From an alpha proteobacterium AAP38 (GTDB lineage: Bacteria; Pseudomonadota; Alphaproteobacteria; Azospirillales; Azospirillaceae), in assembly GCA_001296005.1 (NCBI GenBank), contig LJHR01000021.1:58302-122301 (forward strand): 64,000 nucleotides of DNA. The letters are read 5' to 3'. A program made the position numbers and the translations under genes. The notes under the pieces are model-generated. The model was not told the origin of the DNA and did no database searches. It worked only from the letters and a program-made list of their open reading frames with translations. Shown one piece after another: positions 45,411 through 53,849 of the stretch. Each line of letters opens with the position of its first letter. Positions within the stretch are counted from its first letter, which is position 1.

Positions 45411-46739
45411 ATGATCAAGCTGAAGACAGTCCTGCGCGCGGGTGGTGCGGCCCTGACAGTCCTGACCCTGCTGTCCCCGGTGGTGCAGGCGGCAGATACC
45501 TCGTCCGTGCCCGCCTATGTGAAGGCAGATGCCAAGGCGCTGGAGGCCAAGATCATCGCCTGGCGCCGCGACATCCACCAGCATCCCGAACTGGGCAATC
45601 GGGAGACACGCACGGCCAAGCTGGTGGCCGATCACCTGAAAAAGCTGGGGCTGGAGGTGCAGACGGGGGTGGCGCATACCGGCGTGGTGGCCGTGCTGAA
45701 GGGGGGAAAGCCCGGCCCGGTCGTGGCGTTGCGCGCCGATATGGATGCGCTGCCCGTCACCGAACAGGTGGATGTGCCCTTCGCGTCCAAGGTGCGCACC
45801 AATTATAACGGCCAGGATGTGGGCGTCATGCATGCCTGTGGCCATGATGGCCATGTCGCTATCCTGATGGGGGTGGCCGAACTGCTGGCCAAGCGCCGCG
45901 CCGACCTGCCGGGAACGGTCAAGTTCATCTTCCAACCGGCGGAAGAAGGCGCGCCGGAGGGGGAGGAAGGCGGGGCCCAGTTGATGGTGAAGCAGGGCGT
46001 GCTGGACACCGAACCCAGGCCGCAGGCGATTTTCGGCCTGCATCTGGGTTCCTCCTATCATGCCGGCACCATCGCCTATCGCCCCGGCCCGGCCATGGCG
46101 GCAGCGGACACGTTCAAGATCGTGGTGCAGGGACGGCAGGCGCATGGTGGCCGGCCCTGGACGGGTGTGGATCCGCTGGTCACCTCGGCCCAGATTCTGG
46201 TCGGCCTGCAAACCATCGTCAGCCGCAATATGGAGGTGATCAAGGAACCGGCGGTGGTAACGGTGGGTGCACTGAATGGCGGCGTGCGGTCCAACATCAT
46301 CCCCGACAAGGCGGAAATGGTGGGCACCATCCGCACCTTTGATCAGGGCATGCGGGCAGAGGTGCATGACCGCATCCGCCGGGTGGCGGAGAACATCGCG
46401 GAAAGCGCCGGGGCCAAGGCCACCGTCACTATCGAAACCGGCTATCCCGTTACCGACAATGACCGCGATCTGACCGCCTGGGCCGCCCCGGTGCTGGCAC
46501 AGGTGGCGGGGCCGGGTAAGCTGGTGGAAGGCACCAAGACGACGGGGGCGGAGGATTTCAGCTTCTTCCAGCAGAAAATCCCCGGCTTCTTCTTCTGGGT
46601 CGGGGCCACCCCGCCCGACACGCCGCTGGACAAGGCACCCAGCAACCATTCACCCCTGTTCAAGGTGGATGAAAGCAGCCTTGCCCTGGGTGCCGAAGCC
46701 ATGACCAGCCTGACAGTGGCATGGCTTTTCAGCCATTAA
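45411..46739 (+). CDS. Secreted M20D amidohydrolase, tandem copy 3
   Basis: A 442-residue paralogue of copies 1 and 2, 12 bp after copy 2. The signal peptide ends VVQA before ADTSSVPAYVK. Metal motifs HACGHDGHVAIL and FQPAEEGAPEGEEGG are intact. The lid region differs (RQAHGGRPWTGVDP in place of THGAYPWAG), hinting at a changed substrate. EDFSFFQQKIPGFFFWVG closes it. A gene for a lone winged-helix regulator follows after 174 bp. Confidence 0.93.
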   Translation: MIKLKTVLRAGGAALTVLTLLSPVVQAADTSSVPAYVKADAKALEAKIIAWRRDIHQHPELGNRETRTAKLVADHLKKLGLEVQTGVAHTGVVAVLKGGKPGPVVALRADMDALPVTEQVDVPFASKVRTNYNGQDVGVMHACGHDGHVAILMGVAELLAKRRADLPGTVKFIFQPAEEGAPEGEEGGAQLMVKQGVLDTEPRPQAIFGLHLGSSYHAGTIAYRPGPAMAAADTFKIVVQGRQAHGGRPWTGVDPLVTSAQILVGLQTIVSRNMEVIKEPAVVTVGALNGGVRSNIIPDKAEMVGTIRTFDQGMRAEVHDRIRRVAENIAESAGAKATVTIETGYPVTDNDRDLTAWAAPVLAQVAGPGKLVEGTKTTGAEDFSFFQQKIPGFFFWVGATPPDTPLDKAPSNHSPLFKVDESSLALGAEAMTSLTVAWLFSH

Positions 46740-46913
46740 GAGGGGTGGCGGCAATCCGTTCGGGTTAACCGCCCACAACGCAAAAGGCTAGGCGGGCCAA
46801 CTGTCCCAGGCCCGCCATTTTTCGGCCCCCTCCGCGCCATGCGTGGGGGGTGGAGTGCATCCAGGACAAGCCGGCGGGGGAGGAAGCCGGCGGAACAGAC
46901 CTGGAGAAAGCAC

Positions 46914-47312
46914 ATGTCACTCAGCAGCCCCTTGCCCACCTACAGTTTCCTGGCCGCCGCCGGGACCACGCCGTCCGGCGGTTCGACGCCGTTGACCCAG
47001 GGGGACCTGCATCTGCGCTTCGATACCGGCCATACGCTGTGGCAGGACCGGCCCGTGCCGCTGACGGGAACGGAGATGAAGATGCTGCGCCTGATGGCTC
47101 AGAAACCCGGCACCCCCGTCACCTACCGCGAACTCTATGATCTGGTACATGGGCCCGGCTTCATGGCTGGCAAGGGTAGCGCCGGCTACCGCGCTAATGT
47201 TCGCGCCTTCATCAAGCGCATCCGCAAGAAGTTCCGGGATATCGACAAGAGCTTCGACGCCATCGGCAATGATCCCGGCACGGGATATGTCTGGCGGACG
47301 GAGGGGGTGTAA
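46914..47312 (+). CDS. Winged-helix (OmpR/PhoB-type output) DNA-binding protein without receiver
   Basis: A 132-residue protein. Residues about 38-130 form a Trans_reg_C winged helix: PLTGTEMKMLRLMAQKPGTP, VTYRELYDLVHG, then ANVRAFIKRIRKKFRDID and GTGYVWR, the closing beta-hairpin. The N-terminal 35 residues are not a receiver domain. GGAG precedes the ATG at 46914 by about 9 bases. It is downstream of and on the same strand as the M20 genes, which it might regulate; that link is only positional. Confidence 0.85.
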   Translation: MSLSSPLPTYSFLAAAGTTPSGGSTPLTQGDLHLRFDTGHTLWQDRPVPLTGTEMKMLRLMAQKPGTPVTYRELYDLVHGPGFMAGKGSAGYRANVRAFIKRIRKKFRDIDKSFDAIGNDPGTGYVWRTEGV

Positions 47313-47316
47313 TCCC

Positions 47317-48201
47317 TTACTGCCCCCGCAACCAGGCCAGTGAGCGGGCCAGATGTGCCGCCGGGGTCGGCGATTCGTCTTCAAGGACGTACCAGTCGAC
47401 GCCGACGGCCCGTGCCGCCGCGACCAGGGCCGCCCAATCCACGCTGCCGGCCCCGATGGGCGCGAAATCGCTGGCCGGGGCCGATCCGGTGAATTCCCCC
47501 GTGCTGCCGCCGGGCCGCATATCTTTCACATGCAGCAGCTTGACCCGCCCGCCCAGCTGTTTCAGTAGGGCGACGGGATCGACCCCGGCCTTCAGCACCC
47601 AGAATACGTCCATCTGCAATTCAACGCAGGACGGGTCCAGCCCCGCCAGCAGCCGGTCCATCAGGGTGCCTTTGCCGCCCGGATCAGTGGCAAATTCATA
47701 CCCATGTACATGGTACATCACGCGCAGACCGGCGGCCTTCAGCGCGGGGCAGGCGGCCTTGTAGGCGGCGATGGCGGCATCCACCTCCGCCGGCCCGATG
47801 CCCTTGTCGGACGGTGCCCCCTGCGGCTTCAGCCAGGCCACACCGACATAGCGGTACCCCACGGTCTTCGCCGTGGCGATGATGCCCTGCACATTGTCGC
47901 GCAGGTCGGACAGGCTGACATGGCTGCCGACGGCGACCAGGCCTGCTTGATCCAGCAGGGCCTTGAACCCGGCGGCGTCGCGGCCCAGCAGGCCATAGGC
48001 CTCCACCTGCGTCACGCCGCTGTCGCGCAACGCCTTGAGGGTGGCCGGTGCATCGCGGCTCAAATCCTTGTGCAGGCTGAAAAGCTGCACCGCAATGTTC
48101 GCATCCGGGACCGGCGGTGTGGCACCGCCCAGGGCTGCCATTGCCGTTCCCATCGCCAGCGACAGCCCGATGGCCGCGCGGCGTATCCATGTCCTGCCCA
48201 T
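47317..48201 (-). CDS. Exported sugar phosphate isomerase/epimerase-like TIM barrel
   Basis: A 294-residue AP-endonuclease-2/xylose-isomerase-type barrel protein. The N-terminus MGRTWIRRAAIGLSLAMGTA is an export signal ending near GGA, so it should act in the periplasm. VQLFSLHKDLSRDAPATLKA, then VEAYGLLGRD, YHVHGYEF, MDVFWVLKAGVDP and LLHVKDMRPG carry the metal-ligand positions. Related proteins act in sugar and inositol catabolism, but the substrate is unknown. Its stop is 4 bp from the convergent winged-helix gene. Confidence 0.85.
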   Translation of the reverse strand: MGRTWIRRAAIGLSLAMGTAMAALGGATPPVPDANIAVQLFSLHKDLSRDAPATLKALRDSGVTQVEAYGLLGRDAAGFKALLDQAGLVAVGSHVSLSDLRDNVQGIIATAKTVGYRYVGVAWLKPQGAPSDKGIGPAEVDAAIAAYKAACPALKAAGLRVMYHVHGYEFATDPGGKGTLMDRLLAGLDPSCVELQMDVFWVLKAGVDPVALLKQLGGRVKLLHVKDMRPGGSTGEFTGSAPASDFAPIGAGSVDWAALVAAARAVGVDWYVLEDESPTPAAHLARSLAWLRGQ

Positions 48202-48356
48202 CGTTTCCCCCTTTTTGTTCTGACAGCGTTATCAGGTGCCGCTTCGCTTATCACCCCTGTGGTTTCCAGGCGCAAGCAGGAATGAATCTGCTTGAGAACA
48301 AAATAAGAACATTGTAAATAGGAACAGAAAGCGAACGTGAGGTGATGGAGGGTGTG

Positions 48357-48713
48357 ATGCGACCGGCGATCCGACACAGCGTCCTGACGGGGAATGTGGG
48401 TCTGGCGAATTTCCGCGGCCATGATTTCCAGATGCATTGCGTCTGCTGCGGGGAGGAAAGCCGCTGGCGGACCGACATGCTGACCCGCCGCTATGGCCAT
48501 CATTGGCCCGTTGCGGAATTCAGCCGGGGCTTCACCTGCCAGGGCTGCGGTGAGGTTGGAACCTCCGTCCTGCGCATCGTTGACCGCCCGACGGATCAGC
48601 AGCATACGCGCTTCCGCCGCATGGCACCCCGCCCGACCTATGGCATCGATCCGACCCCATCCCAGCCTGCGCATTGGCGGATGCGTGAGCAGGGGGAAGG
48701 TGCGGCGGCATAA
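48357..48713 (+). CDS. Small hypothetical protein with two CxxC-type pairs
   Basis: A 118-residue cytosolic protein. HCVCCGEESRWRTD and GFTCQGCGEVGTSV give two Cys pairs about 35 residues apart, as in a zinc ribbon. The C-terminal third is Pro- and Arg-rich and probably disordered. GGAGGG lies 6 bases before the ATG at 48357; in-frame starts 12-15 bases upstream are less well placed. No family recognised. Confidence 0.6.
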   Translation: MRPAIRHSVLTGNVGLANFRGHDFQMHCVCCGEESRWRTDMLTRRYGHHWPVAEFSRGFTCQGCGEVGTSVLRIVDRPTDQQHTRFRRMAPRPTYGIDPTPSQPAHWRMREQGEGAAA

Positions 48714-48739
48714 ACCGCCGCTTGCCTTCCGGCCGCCTT

Positions 48740-48772
48740 GTTCCGTTCTGTACAACTCCGTTACAACGGAAC
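48740..48772. promoter_or_regulatory. Inverted repeat upstream of the NMT1-type binding protein
   Basis: GTTCCGTT (48740-48747) and AACGGAAC (48765-48772) are perfect reverse complements separated by 17 bases. The dyad lies about 40 bases before the start codon, where an operator or a leader hairpin would sit. Confidence 0.5.
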
Positions 48773-48810
48773 GGGGCGGCCTTCGACCATGGCCCCACCT
48801 GAAAATGGGG

Positions 48811-49782
48811 ATGATGATGCGGCGACTGATCCTGTTCGGCCTTTCCCTTCTGCTGCTGGCCCTGCCGGCGGCGGCGCAGCAGAAACTGGTCTTCGCCACC
48901 GATTGGCGGGCACAGGCCGAACATGGTGGCTTCTATCAGGCGCTGGCCGCCGGGCTTTACAAGGCGCGCGGACTTGACGTGACGCTGCGCCAGGGCGGGG
49001 TGGGCATGGACCCGCAGCAATTGCTGGCCGCCGGCGCCATCGATGCCGCCATGGGCTCCAACGGCTATTTCACCTTGAATCTGGTGGAGGCGGGGGCCCC
49101 TGTCGTGACGGTGGCAGCCCTGTTCCAAAAGGATCCCTTCATCCTGATGTCCCATGACCGGCCGGACGTGAACTCCCTGGCCGACATGAAGGGCAAGCCT
49201 ATCTCCATCGGCGATCCCAGCGTCCACACCATCTGGCGTTATCTGAAATCCCGCTACGGGTATGAGGACACGCAGATCCGCAAATATACCTTCAACATCG
49301 CCCCGTTCCTGGTGAACAAGCAGGCGATCCAGCAGGGCTATGCCACCTCCGAACCGCTGACGGCGATCAAGGCCGGGGCGAAGCCGAAAGTGTTCCTGCT
49401 GGCTGATTACGGCTATCTCTCCTACGCTGCCACCATCATGGTGCGCAAACAGCTGGCCGATCAGAAGCCGGAAGTGGTGCGCGCCTTCGTGGAGGCGTCG
49501 ATTGAGGGCTGGAAACAATATCTCAACGGCGATCCCAGCGCCGCCAACGCCCTGATCAAGCGCGACAATCCGGAAATGGACGACGAGACGCTGGCCTATG
49601 CCCGGTCCAAGATGATCGACTATGGGCTGGTGGAAAGCGGTGACGCCCTGAAACAGGGGATCGGCACCATGACGCCGGAACGTTGGGACGGGTTCACGAA
49701 GCAGATGGTGGAACTCGGCATCTATAAGCCCGGTCTCGACTGGCGCCAGGGCGTGGATTTCCGCTTCCTGCCCAAGCCATAA
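48811..49782 (+). CDS. ABC transporter substrate-binding protein, NMT1/THI5 family
   Basis: A 323-residue periplasmic binding protein. The signal peptide is MMMRRLILFGLSLLLLALPA, ending AAA before QQKLVFATDW. WRAQAEHGGFYQALAAGLYK and GVGMDPQQLLAAGAIDAAMG are typical of the NMT1-like family that binds thiamine pyrimidines, sulfonates or related ligands. Three consecutive ATG codons (48811, 48814, 48817) make the exact start uncertain. No permease or ATPase gene is adjacent and no TPP aptamer precedes it, so the ligand remains open. Confidence 0.88.
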   Translation: MMMRRLILFGLSLLLLALPAAAQQKLVFATDWRAQAEHGGFYQALAAGLYKARGLDVTLRQGGVGMDPQQLLAAGAIDAAMGSNGYFTLNLVEAGAPVVTVAALFQKDPFILMSHDRPDVNSLADMKGKPISIGDPSVHTIWRYLKSRYGYEDTQIRKYTFNIAPFLVNKQAIQQGYATSEPLTAIKAGAKPKVFLLADYGYLSYAATIMVRKQLADQKPEVVRAFVEASIEGWKQYLNGDPSAANALIKRDNPEMDDETLAYARSKMIDYGLVESGDALKQGIGTMTPERWDGFTKQMVELGIYKPGLDWRQGVDFRFLPKP

Positions 49783-49786
49783 AGCA

Positions 49787-49816
49787 AAACCCCCGCCGGT
49801 TGCCCGGCGGGGGTTC
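49787..49816. terminator. Bidirectional terminator between the binding-protein gene and ahcY
   Basis: A 10-bp perfect stem CCCCCGCCGG / CCGGCGGGGG with AAAA on its left and TT on its right separates two convergent genes. The A-run reads as a T-tract for ahcY. Confidence 0.85.
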
Positions 49817-49847
49817 GCTTATCAACACCCTGGAAAGGGCGCCGATA

Positions 49848-51143
49848 TCAGTAGCGGTAGTGATCCGGCTTGAACGGACCCTGCACCGGCACGGCGATGT
49901 ATTCGGCCTGCTTGTCGGACAGCACGGTCAGCTTAGCGCCGATCTTGTCCAGGTGCAGGCGGGCCACCTTCTCGTCCAGGTGCTTGGGCAGCACATAGAC
50001 CTTGTTCTCGTACTTGGCATGGTTCTGCCACAGCTCGATCTGAGCCAGCACCTGGTTGGTGAAGCTGGCGGACATCACGAAGCTGGGGTGACCGGTGGCG
50101 CAGCCCAGGTTCACCAGACGGCCCTTGGCCAGCACGATCAGACGCTTGCCGTCGGGGAACACGACCTCATCGACCTGCGGCTTGACCTCTTCCCACTTGT
50201 AGTTCTGTAGGGAAGCGATCTGAATTTCGCTGTCGAAATGGCCGATATTGCAGACGATGGCGCGGTCCTTCATGACGCGCATGTGATCTTGGGTGATCAC
50301 ATCCACATTGCCGGTGGCGGTCACGAAGATGTCGCCGACGGGGGCGGCGTCTTCCATGGTGACGACCTGATAGCCTTCCATGGCGGCCTGCAGGGCGTTG
50401 ATCGGGTCGATCTCCGTCACCAGAACGCGGGCACCCTGGGTGCGCAGCGACGCGGCGGAACCCTTGCCCACATCGCCATAGCCGGCGACGACGGCAACCT
50501 TGCCGGCGATCATCACGTCGGTAGCGCGCTTGATGCCATCCACCAGCGACTCGCGGCAGCCATAGAGATTGTCGAACTTCGACTTGGTGACGCTGTCATT
50601 CACGTTGATGGCGGGAACCTTCAGGGTGCCAGCCTTCACCATCTCGTACAGGCGATGCACGCCCGTCGTGGTCTCTTCCGACAGGCCCTTAATGTCGGCC
50701 AGCATTTCCGGATACTTGTCGTGCATGATCTGGGTGACGTCACCGCCATCGTCCAGAATCATGTTCGGGGTCCAGCCATCCGGACCGCGCAGCGTCTGCT
50801 CAATGCACCACCAGAATTCCTCTTCCGTCTCACCCTTCCAGGCAAAGACGGGGATGCCAGCAGCGGCGATGGCGGCGGCGGCCTGATCCTGGGTGGAGAA
50901 GATATTGCACGAGGACCAGCGCACCGTGGCGCCCAGCGCCGTCAGCGTCTCGATCAGAACAGCCGTCTGAATGGTCATGTGCAGGCAGCCGACGATGCGG
51001 GCACCGGCCAGCGGCTTGGACGCGCCATATTCCGCACGCAGGGCCATCAGGCCCGGCATCTCGGTCTCGGCAATGGTGATTTCCTTGCGGCCCCAGCCGG
51101 CGAGCGAGATGTCGGCGACCTTGTAATCGGTGAAGGCGGTCAT
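49848..51143 (-). CDS. ahcY: Adenosylhomocysteinase
   Basis: A 431-residue NAD-containing hydrolase that splits S-adenosylhomocysteine into adenosine and homocysteine, keeping methylation going. It begins [23 protein letters not shown] binding is [54 protein letters not shown] and the C-terminal PFKPDHYRY tail are diagnostic. I chose the ATG at 51141-51143; an in-frame ATG 18 bases upstream adds six residues. A perfect palindrome lies about 125 bp upstream. Confidence 0.98.
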   Translation of the reverse strand: MTAFTDYKVADISLAGWGRKEITIAETEMPGLMALRAEYGASKPLAGARIVGCLHMTIQTAVLIETLTALGATVRWSSCNIFSTQDQAAAAIAAAGIPVFAWKGETEEEFWWCIEQTLRGPDGWTPNMILDDGGDVTQIMHDKYPEMLADIKGLSEETTTGVHRLYEMVKAGTLKVPAINVNDSVTKSKFDNLYGCRESLVDGIKRATDVMIAGKVAVVAGYGDVGKGSAASLRTQGARVLVTEIDPINALQAAMEGYQVVTMEDAAPVGDIFVTATGNVDVITQDHMRVMKDRAIVCNIGHFDSEIQIASLQNYKWEEVKPQVDEVVFPDGKRLIVLAKGRLVNLGCATGHPSFVMSASFTNQVLAQIELWQNHAKYENKVYVLPKHLDEKVARLHLDKIGAKLTVLSDKQAEYIAVPVQGPFKPDHYRY

Positions 51144-51267
51144 GGATGGCTCCGGTCGCACCCCTGCGGGTGCTGATCTTGGCGTTTACAGAATGCAAAG
51201 CAGCGGCATGCCAGAACGACCGCCGCGTCTGGTGCAGGATGTATCAGGCGGAGTGGTTGCGGGCAAG

Positions 51268-51285
51268 CATAAAGATATCTTTATG
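51268..51285. promoter_or_regulatory. 18-bp perfect palindrome upstream of ahcY
   Basis: CATAAAGATATCTTTATG reads the same on both strands. Palindromes of this type are known upstream of methionine/SAM-cycle genes in proteobacteria and are attributed to ArsR-family regulators such as SahR (recalled, not checked). It lies between ahcY (minus) and a small plus-strand ORF, closer to ahcY's expected promoter. Confidence 0.75.
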
Positions 51286-51422
51286 TGTGCATCTGTCTGT
51301 TGCGGTTTCGTGTCGGCTCCGCGACGTTTTGACGCCAGCCATGTGCAGGAGGCGGATTGCCACCCCTGCGACACTGGCGGACTATCGTATGTGGCGGGGG
51401 CCGTTTGCTGAGGTGGGTGGCG

Positions 51423-51584
51423 ATGGAAACGGATGATCATGAACAGGCCGGCGGGCGCCGGCCCGCGTTGGCGACGGAGAACCAGACGGACGCACAGCGA
51501 CGTCAGGCCCGGCAGGCGGACCAGATCCGCGATATGGAACGCATGATGCGGGGCGTTGTCGCCTTCACACGTAAACAGGATTAA
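51423..51584 (+). CDS. Very small hypothetical protein
   Basis: A 53-residue charged, helical protein starting METDDHEQAGGRRPALATEN and ending RGVVAFTRKQD. GGTGGG lies about 7 bases before the ATG. It fits between ahcY and the flavoprotein gene, both on the other strand. Support is limited to ribosome-binding site, codon use and position. Confidence 0.45.
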   Translation: METDDHEQAGGRRPALATENQTDAQRRQARQADQIRDMERMMRGVVAFTRKQD

Positions 51585-51595
51585 GGCTGGGCGCC

Positions 51596-52834
51596 TTACA
51601 GCGCCTCGCCCCGCACCAGACGCGGCAACTCGCCCACGATGCCCATGGCATGGCGCATGAAGAACTGCTTGGCAGGCTTCAGCGGGGCAAGATTGTTGAT
51701 GGCCGCCATGCCCAGGCGGCGGGCATGACCCAGCGGCCTGATATCATTGCTGAACAGCCGGACCAGCGCATCGGTGGTGGCCAGCAGGGTCACCGTATCG
51801 GTGCGCCGCCAGCGCTGGTACCGCTCCAGAACGTCGGGCGCGCCGGGGTCCAGTCCCACCCGGATGGCATCCACCACCACCTCGGCCAAGGCGGCCAGAT
51901 CGCGGATGCCGACATTCAAGCCCTGGCCCGCAATCGGGTGCATGCCATGGGCACTTTCGCTGACCAGCGCCAGGCGCGTGTCGATATAGCGTTCGGCATG
52001 GGCCAGGCCCAGCGGCCAGGACCAGCGCCCGGCCACCGGCGTGACATCGCCCAGCCAGTCACCCACCCGCAATTGCAGTTCTTCGGTGAACCGTTCTTCG
52101 GCCAAGTTCATGTAGAAATCGACGCGATCCGACGGCTCGGTCCAGACGATGCTGGTATGGTGGCCGCCGGCTAGCGGTAGCATGGCAAAGGGACCGGCGG
52201 GCAGGAACTGTTCCACCGCCACGCCGCCATGTGGGCCGGTATGGCGGATGGTGCAGACGATGGCGTGCTGCTTGTAGGACCAGCCGATCTGTTTGATGCC
52301 TGCCTGTTCACGGCAGAAGCTCTTCTTGCCGTCGGCCCCCACTACCAGCCGCCCGGCGGCAACCCGGCCATCGGCCAGGGTGACGCGCACGCCGGCATTG
52401 TCGCGCGCCATCGCCGTGACGGTGGCGGGTGCCAGATGCGTGACGGCGGGCAATTGTTTCAGGCGGCGGTACAGCGCATGGCGCAGCACCCGGTTCTCGA
52501 TGATCCAGCCAAAGGGACGGTCGCCCACCTCCCGATGGTCATAATGCAGAAACAGCGGCGATGACTGGTCGGTGACGCGGATATCCAGCATCGGCCCGAC
52601 ATTGCCATCCAGATGGTCCCAGACGCCTGCGCCCATCAGAACGGTCCCGGCCCCATAGGCGATGGCCGTGGTGCGGCCATCGAAATCGGGCTGCAACGTG
52701 TCTTCCGCCGGCTCCCGGTCGATGACCAGGGTGGAAACACCGGCGGTTCCTAGCGCACAGGCCAGCGTCAGGCCGGAAAGGCCCCCGCCGACGATGATGA
52801 CATCGGCCTGATGATCGGCATTCTGCACGGACAT
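51596..52834 (-). CDS. UbiH/UbiF/COQ6-family FAD-dependent monooxygenase
   Basis: A 412-residue flavin hydroxylase, probably of the ubiquinone ring. DVIIVGGGLSGLTLACALGT binds FAD, VVGADGKKS is the DG motif, and HGMHPIAGQGLNVGIRDLAA is the third family motif. Alphaproteobacteria use one or a few such enzymes (UbiL, UbiM and others) for C1, C5 and C6 hydroxylation, and position specificity cannot be told here. I chose the ATG at 52832-52834 because it starts the Rossmann domain; an upstream ATG adds 33 unlikely residues. Confidence 0.9.
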   Translation of the reverse strand: MSVQNADHQADVIIVGGGLSGLTLACALGTAGVSTLVIDREPAEDTLQPDFDGRTTAIAYGAGTVLMGAGVWDHLDGNVGPMLDIRVTDQSSPLFLHYDHREVGDRPFGWIIENRVLRHALYRRLKQLPAVTHLAPATVTAMARDNAGVRVTLADGRVAAGRLVVGADGKKSFCREQAGIKQIGWSYKQHAIVCTIRHTGPHGGVAVEQFLPAGPFAMLPLAGGHHTSIVWTEPSDRVDFYMNLAEERFTEELQLRVGDWLGDVTPVAGRWSWPLGLAHAERYIDTRLALVSESAHGMHPIAGQGLNVGIRDLAALAEVVVDAIRVGLDPGAPDVLERYQRWRRTDTVTLLATTDALVRLFSNDIRPLGHARRLGMAAINNLAPLKPAKQFFMRHAMGIVGELPRLVRGEAL

Positions 52835-53047
52835 GATGCGTTTTTCCGGGGTTTGGCTGCTCTTTTGGGCGGCAATTAACTTGGCGCAAGCCCATTCGCC
52901 TGTCCAGATGGCGCGGCGTCGCAGCTGTTGCACAAAATTTAATCAGCATCTGCCCATGTGCGCGCCGAATCCTCCTGCGGCCTTGTGGGGAACCCAGGTT
53001 TTTCGCGCCGAACACCATGGAAATGGCACGCGGCACGGTTCTTGTAA

Positions 53048-53470
<423 letters not shown>

Positions 53471-53476
53471 GTTCTC

Positions 53477-53556
53477 CCTCAGGCGCCGGGCGCCGCCATC
53501 CGGCGGCTTGGCTCACGCCGCTACCAAGCGGCGGGCCGGTGGTCGCCGGCCTGGGG
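53477..53556 (+). repeat. GC-rich intergenic repeat, divergent copy D
   Basis: It begins CCTCAGGCGCCGGGCGCC and contains GGCTTGGCTCACGCCGC and AAGCGGCG, keeping the order of the core in copies A-C with many changes. It starts 7 bp after the PII stop. Its first 22 bases recur at 16055-16076. Confidence 0.7.
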
Positions 53557-53595
53557 TGTTTGGTCATTAAGTCCAGTCGTGCAGTGACGTTCAGG

Positions 53596-53627
53596 CCCGT
53601 TCGCGGAACCTTCCGCGAACGGGTTTT
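53596..53627 (+). terminator. Rho-independent terminator after the PII gene
   Basis: A perfect 13-bp stem CCCGTTCGCGGAA / TTCCGCGAACGGG with a 2-base centre is followed by TTTTCC. It lies 125 bp after the stop, beyond repeat copy D. Confidence 0.85.
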
Positions 53628-53849
53628 CCTGATTCGTTCGCAGGAAATTTGCGATTCGCATCAAGGGCTTACGAAGGTTTTCAACGTTTTTCTCAATGTT
53701 TATCCACAAGCCCTTGTAACAAGATGATTCTTCACCCCTGGCCGCCCCGAATGGGCTGCTTGTGCCGGGGGTGGGCGGCGGCTACACTCAGGCGCACCAT
53801 CCGCCGCCCGCCGTGCGGCCAAACTGATGCTTTGCCAGCAGCAAGGGCC

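Larger units (their letters stand above)
53471..53849. other. Intergenic region after the PII gene
   Basis: This 379-bp spacer holds repeat copy D, a terminator, and then an AT-richer stretch. That stretch has a 9-bp inverted repeat (CAAGGGCTT / AAGCCCTTG, about 53663-53717) enclosing a perfect DnaA-box sequence TTATCCACA (53700-53708), and two GATTC sites. Confidence 0.55.

Noticed and set aside
51144..51330. SAH or SAM riboswitch upstream of ahcY
   Set aside because: The conserved loops of those aptamers are not recognisable. The perfect palindrome suggests protein-based control.
53640..53720. Chromosomal origin of replication
   Set aside because: Only one clear DnaA box is present and the usual neighbours of alphaproteobacterial origins are missing.
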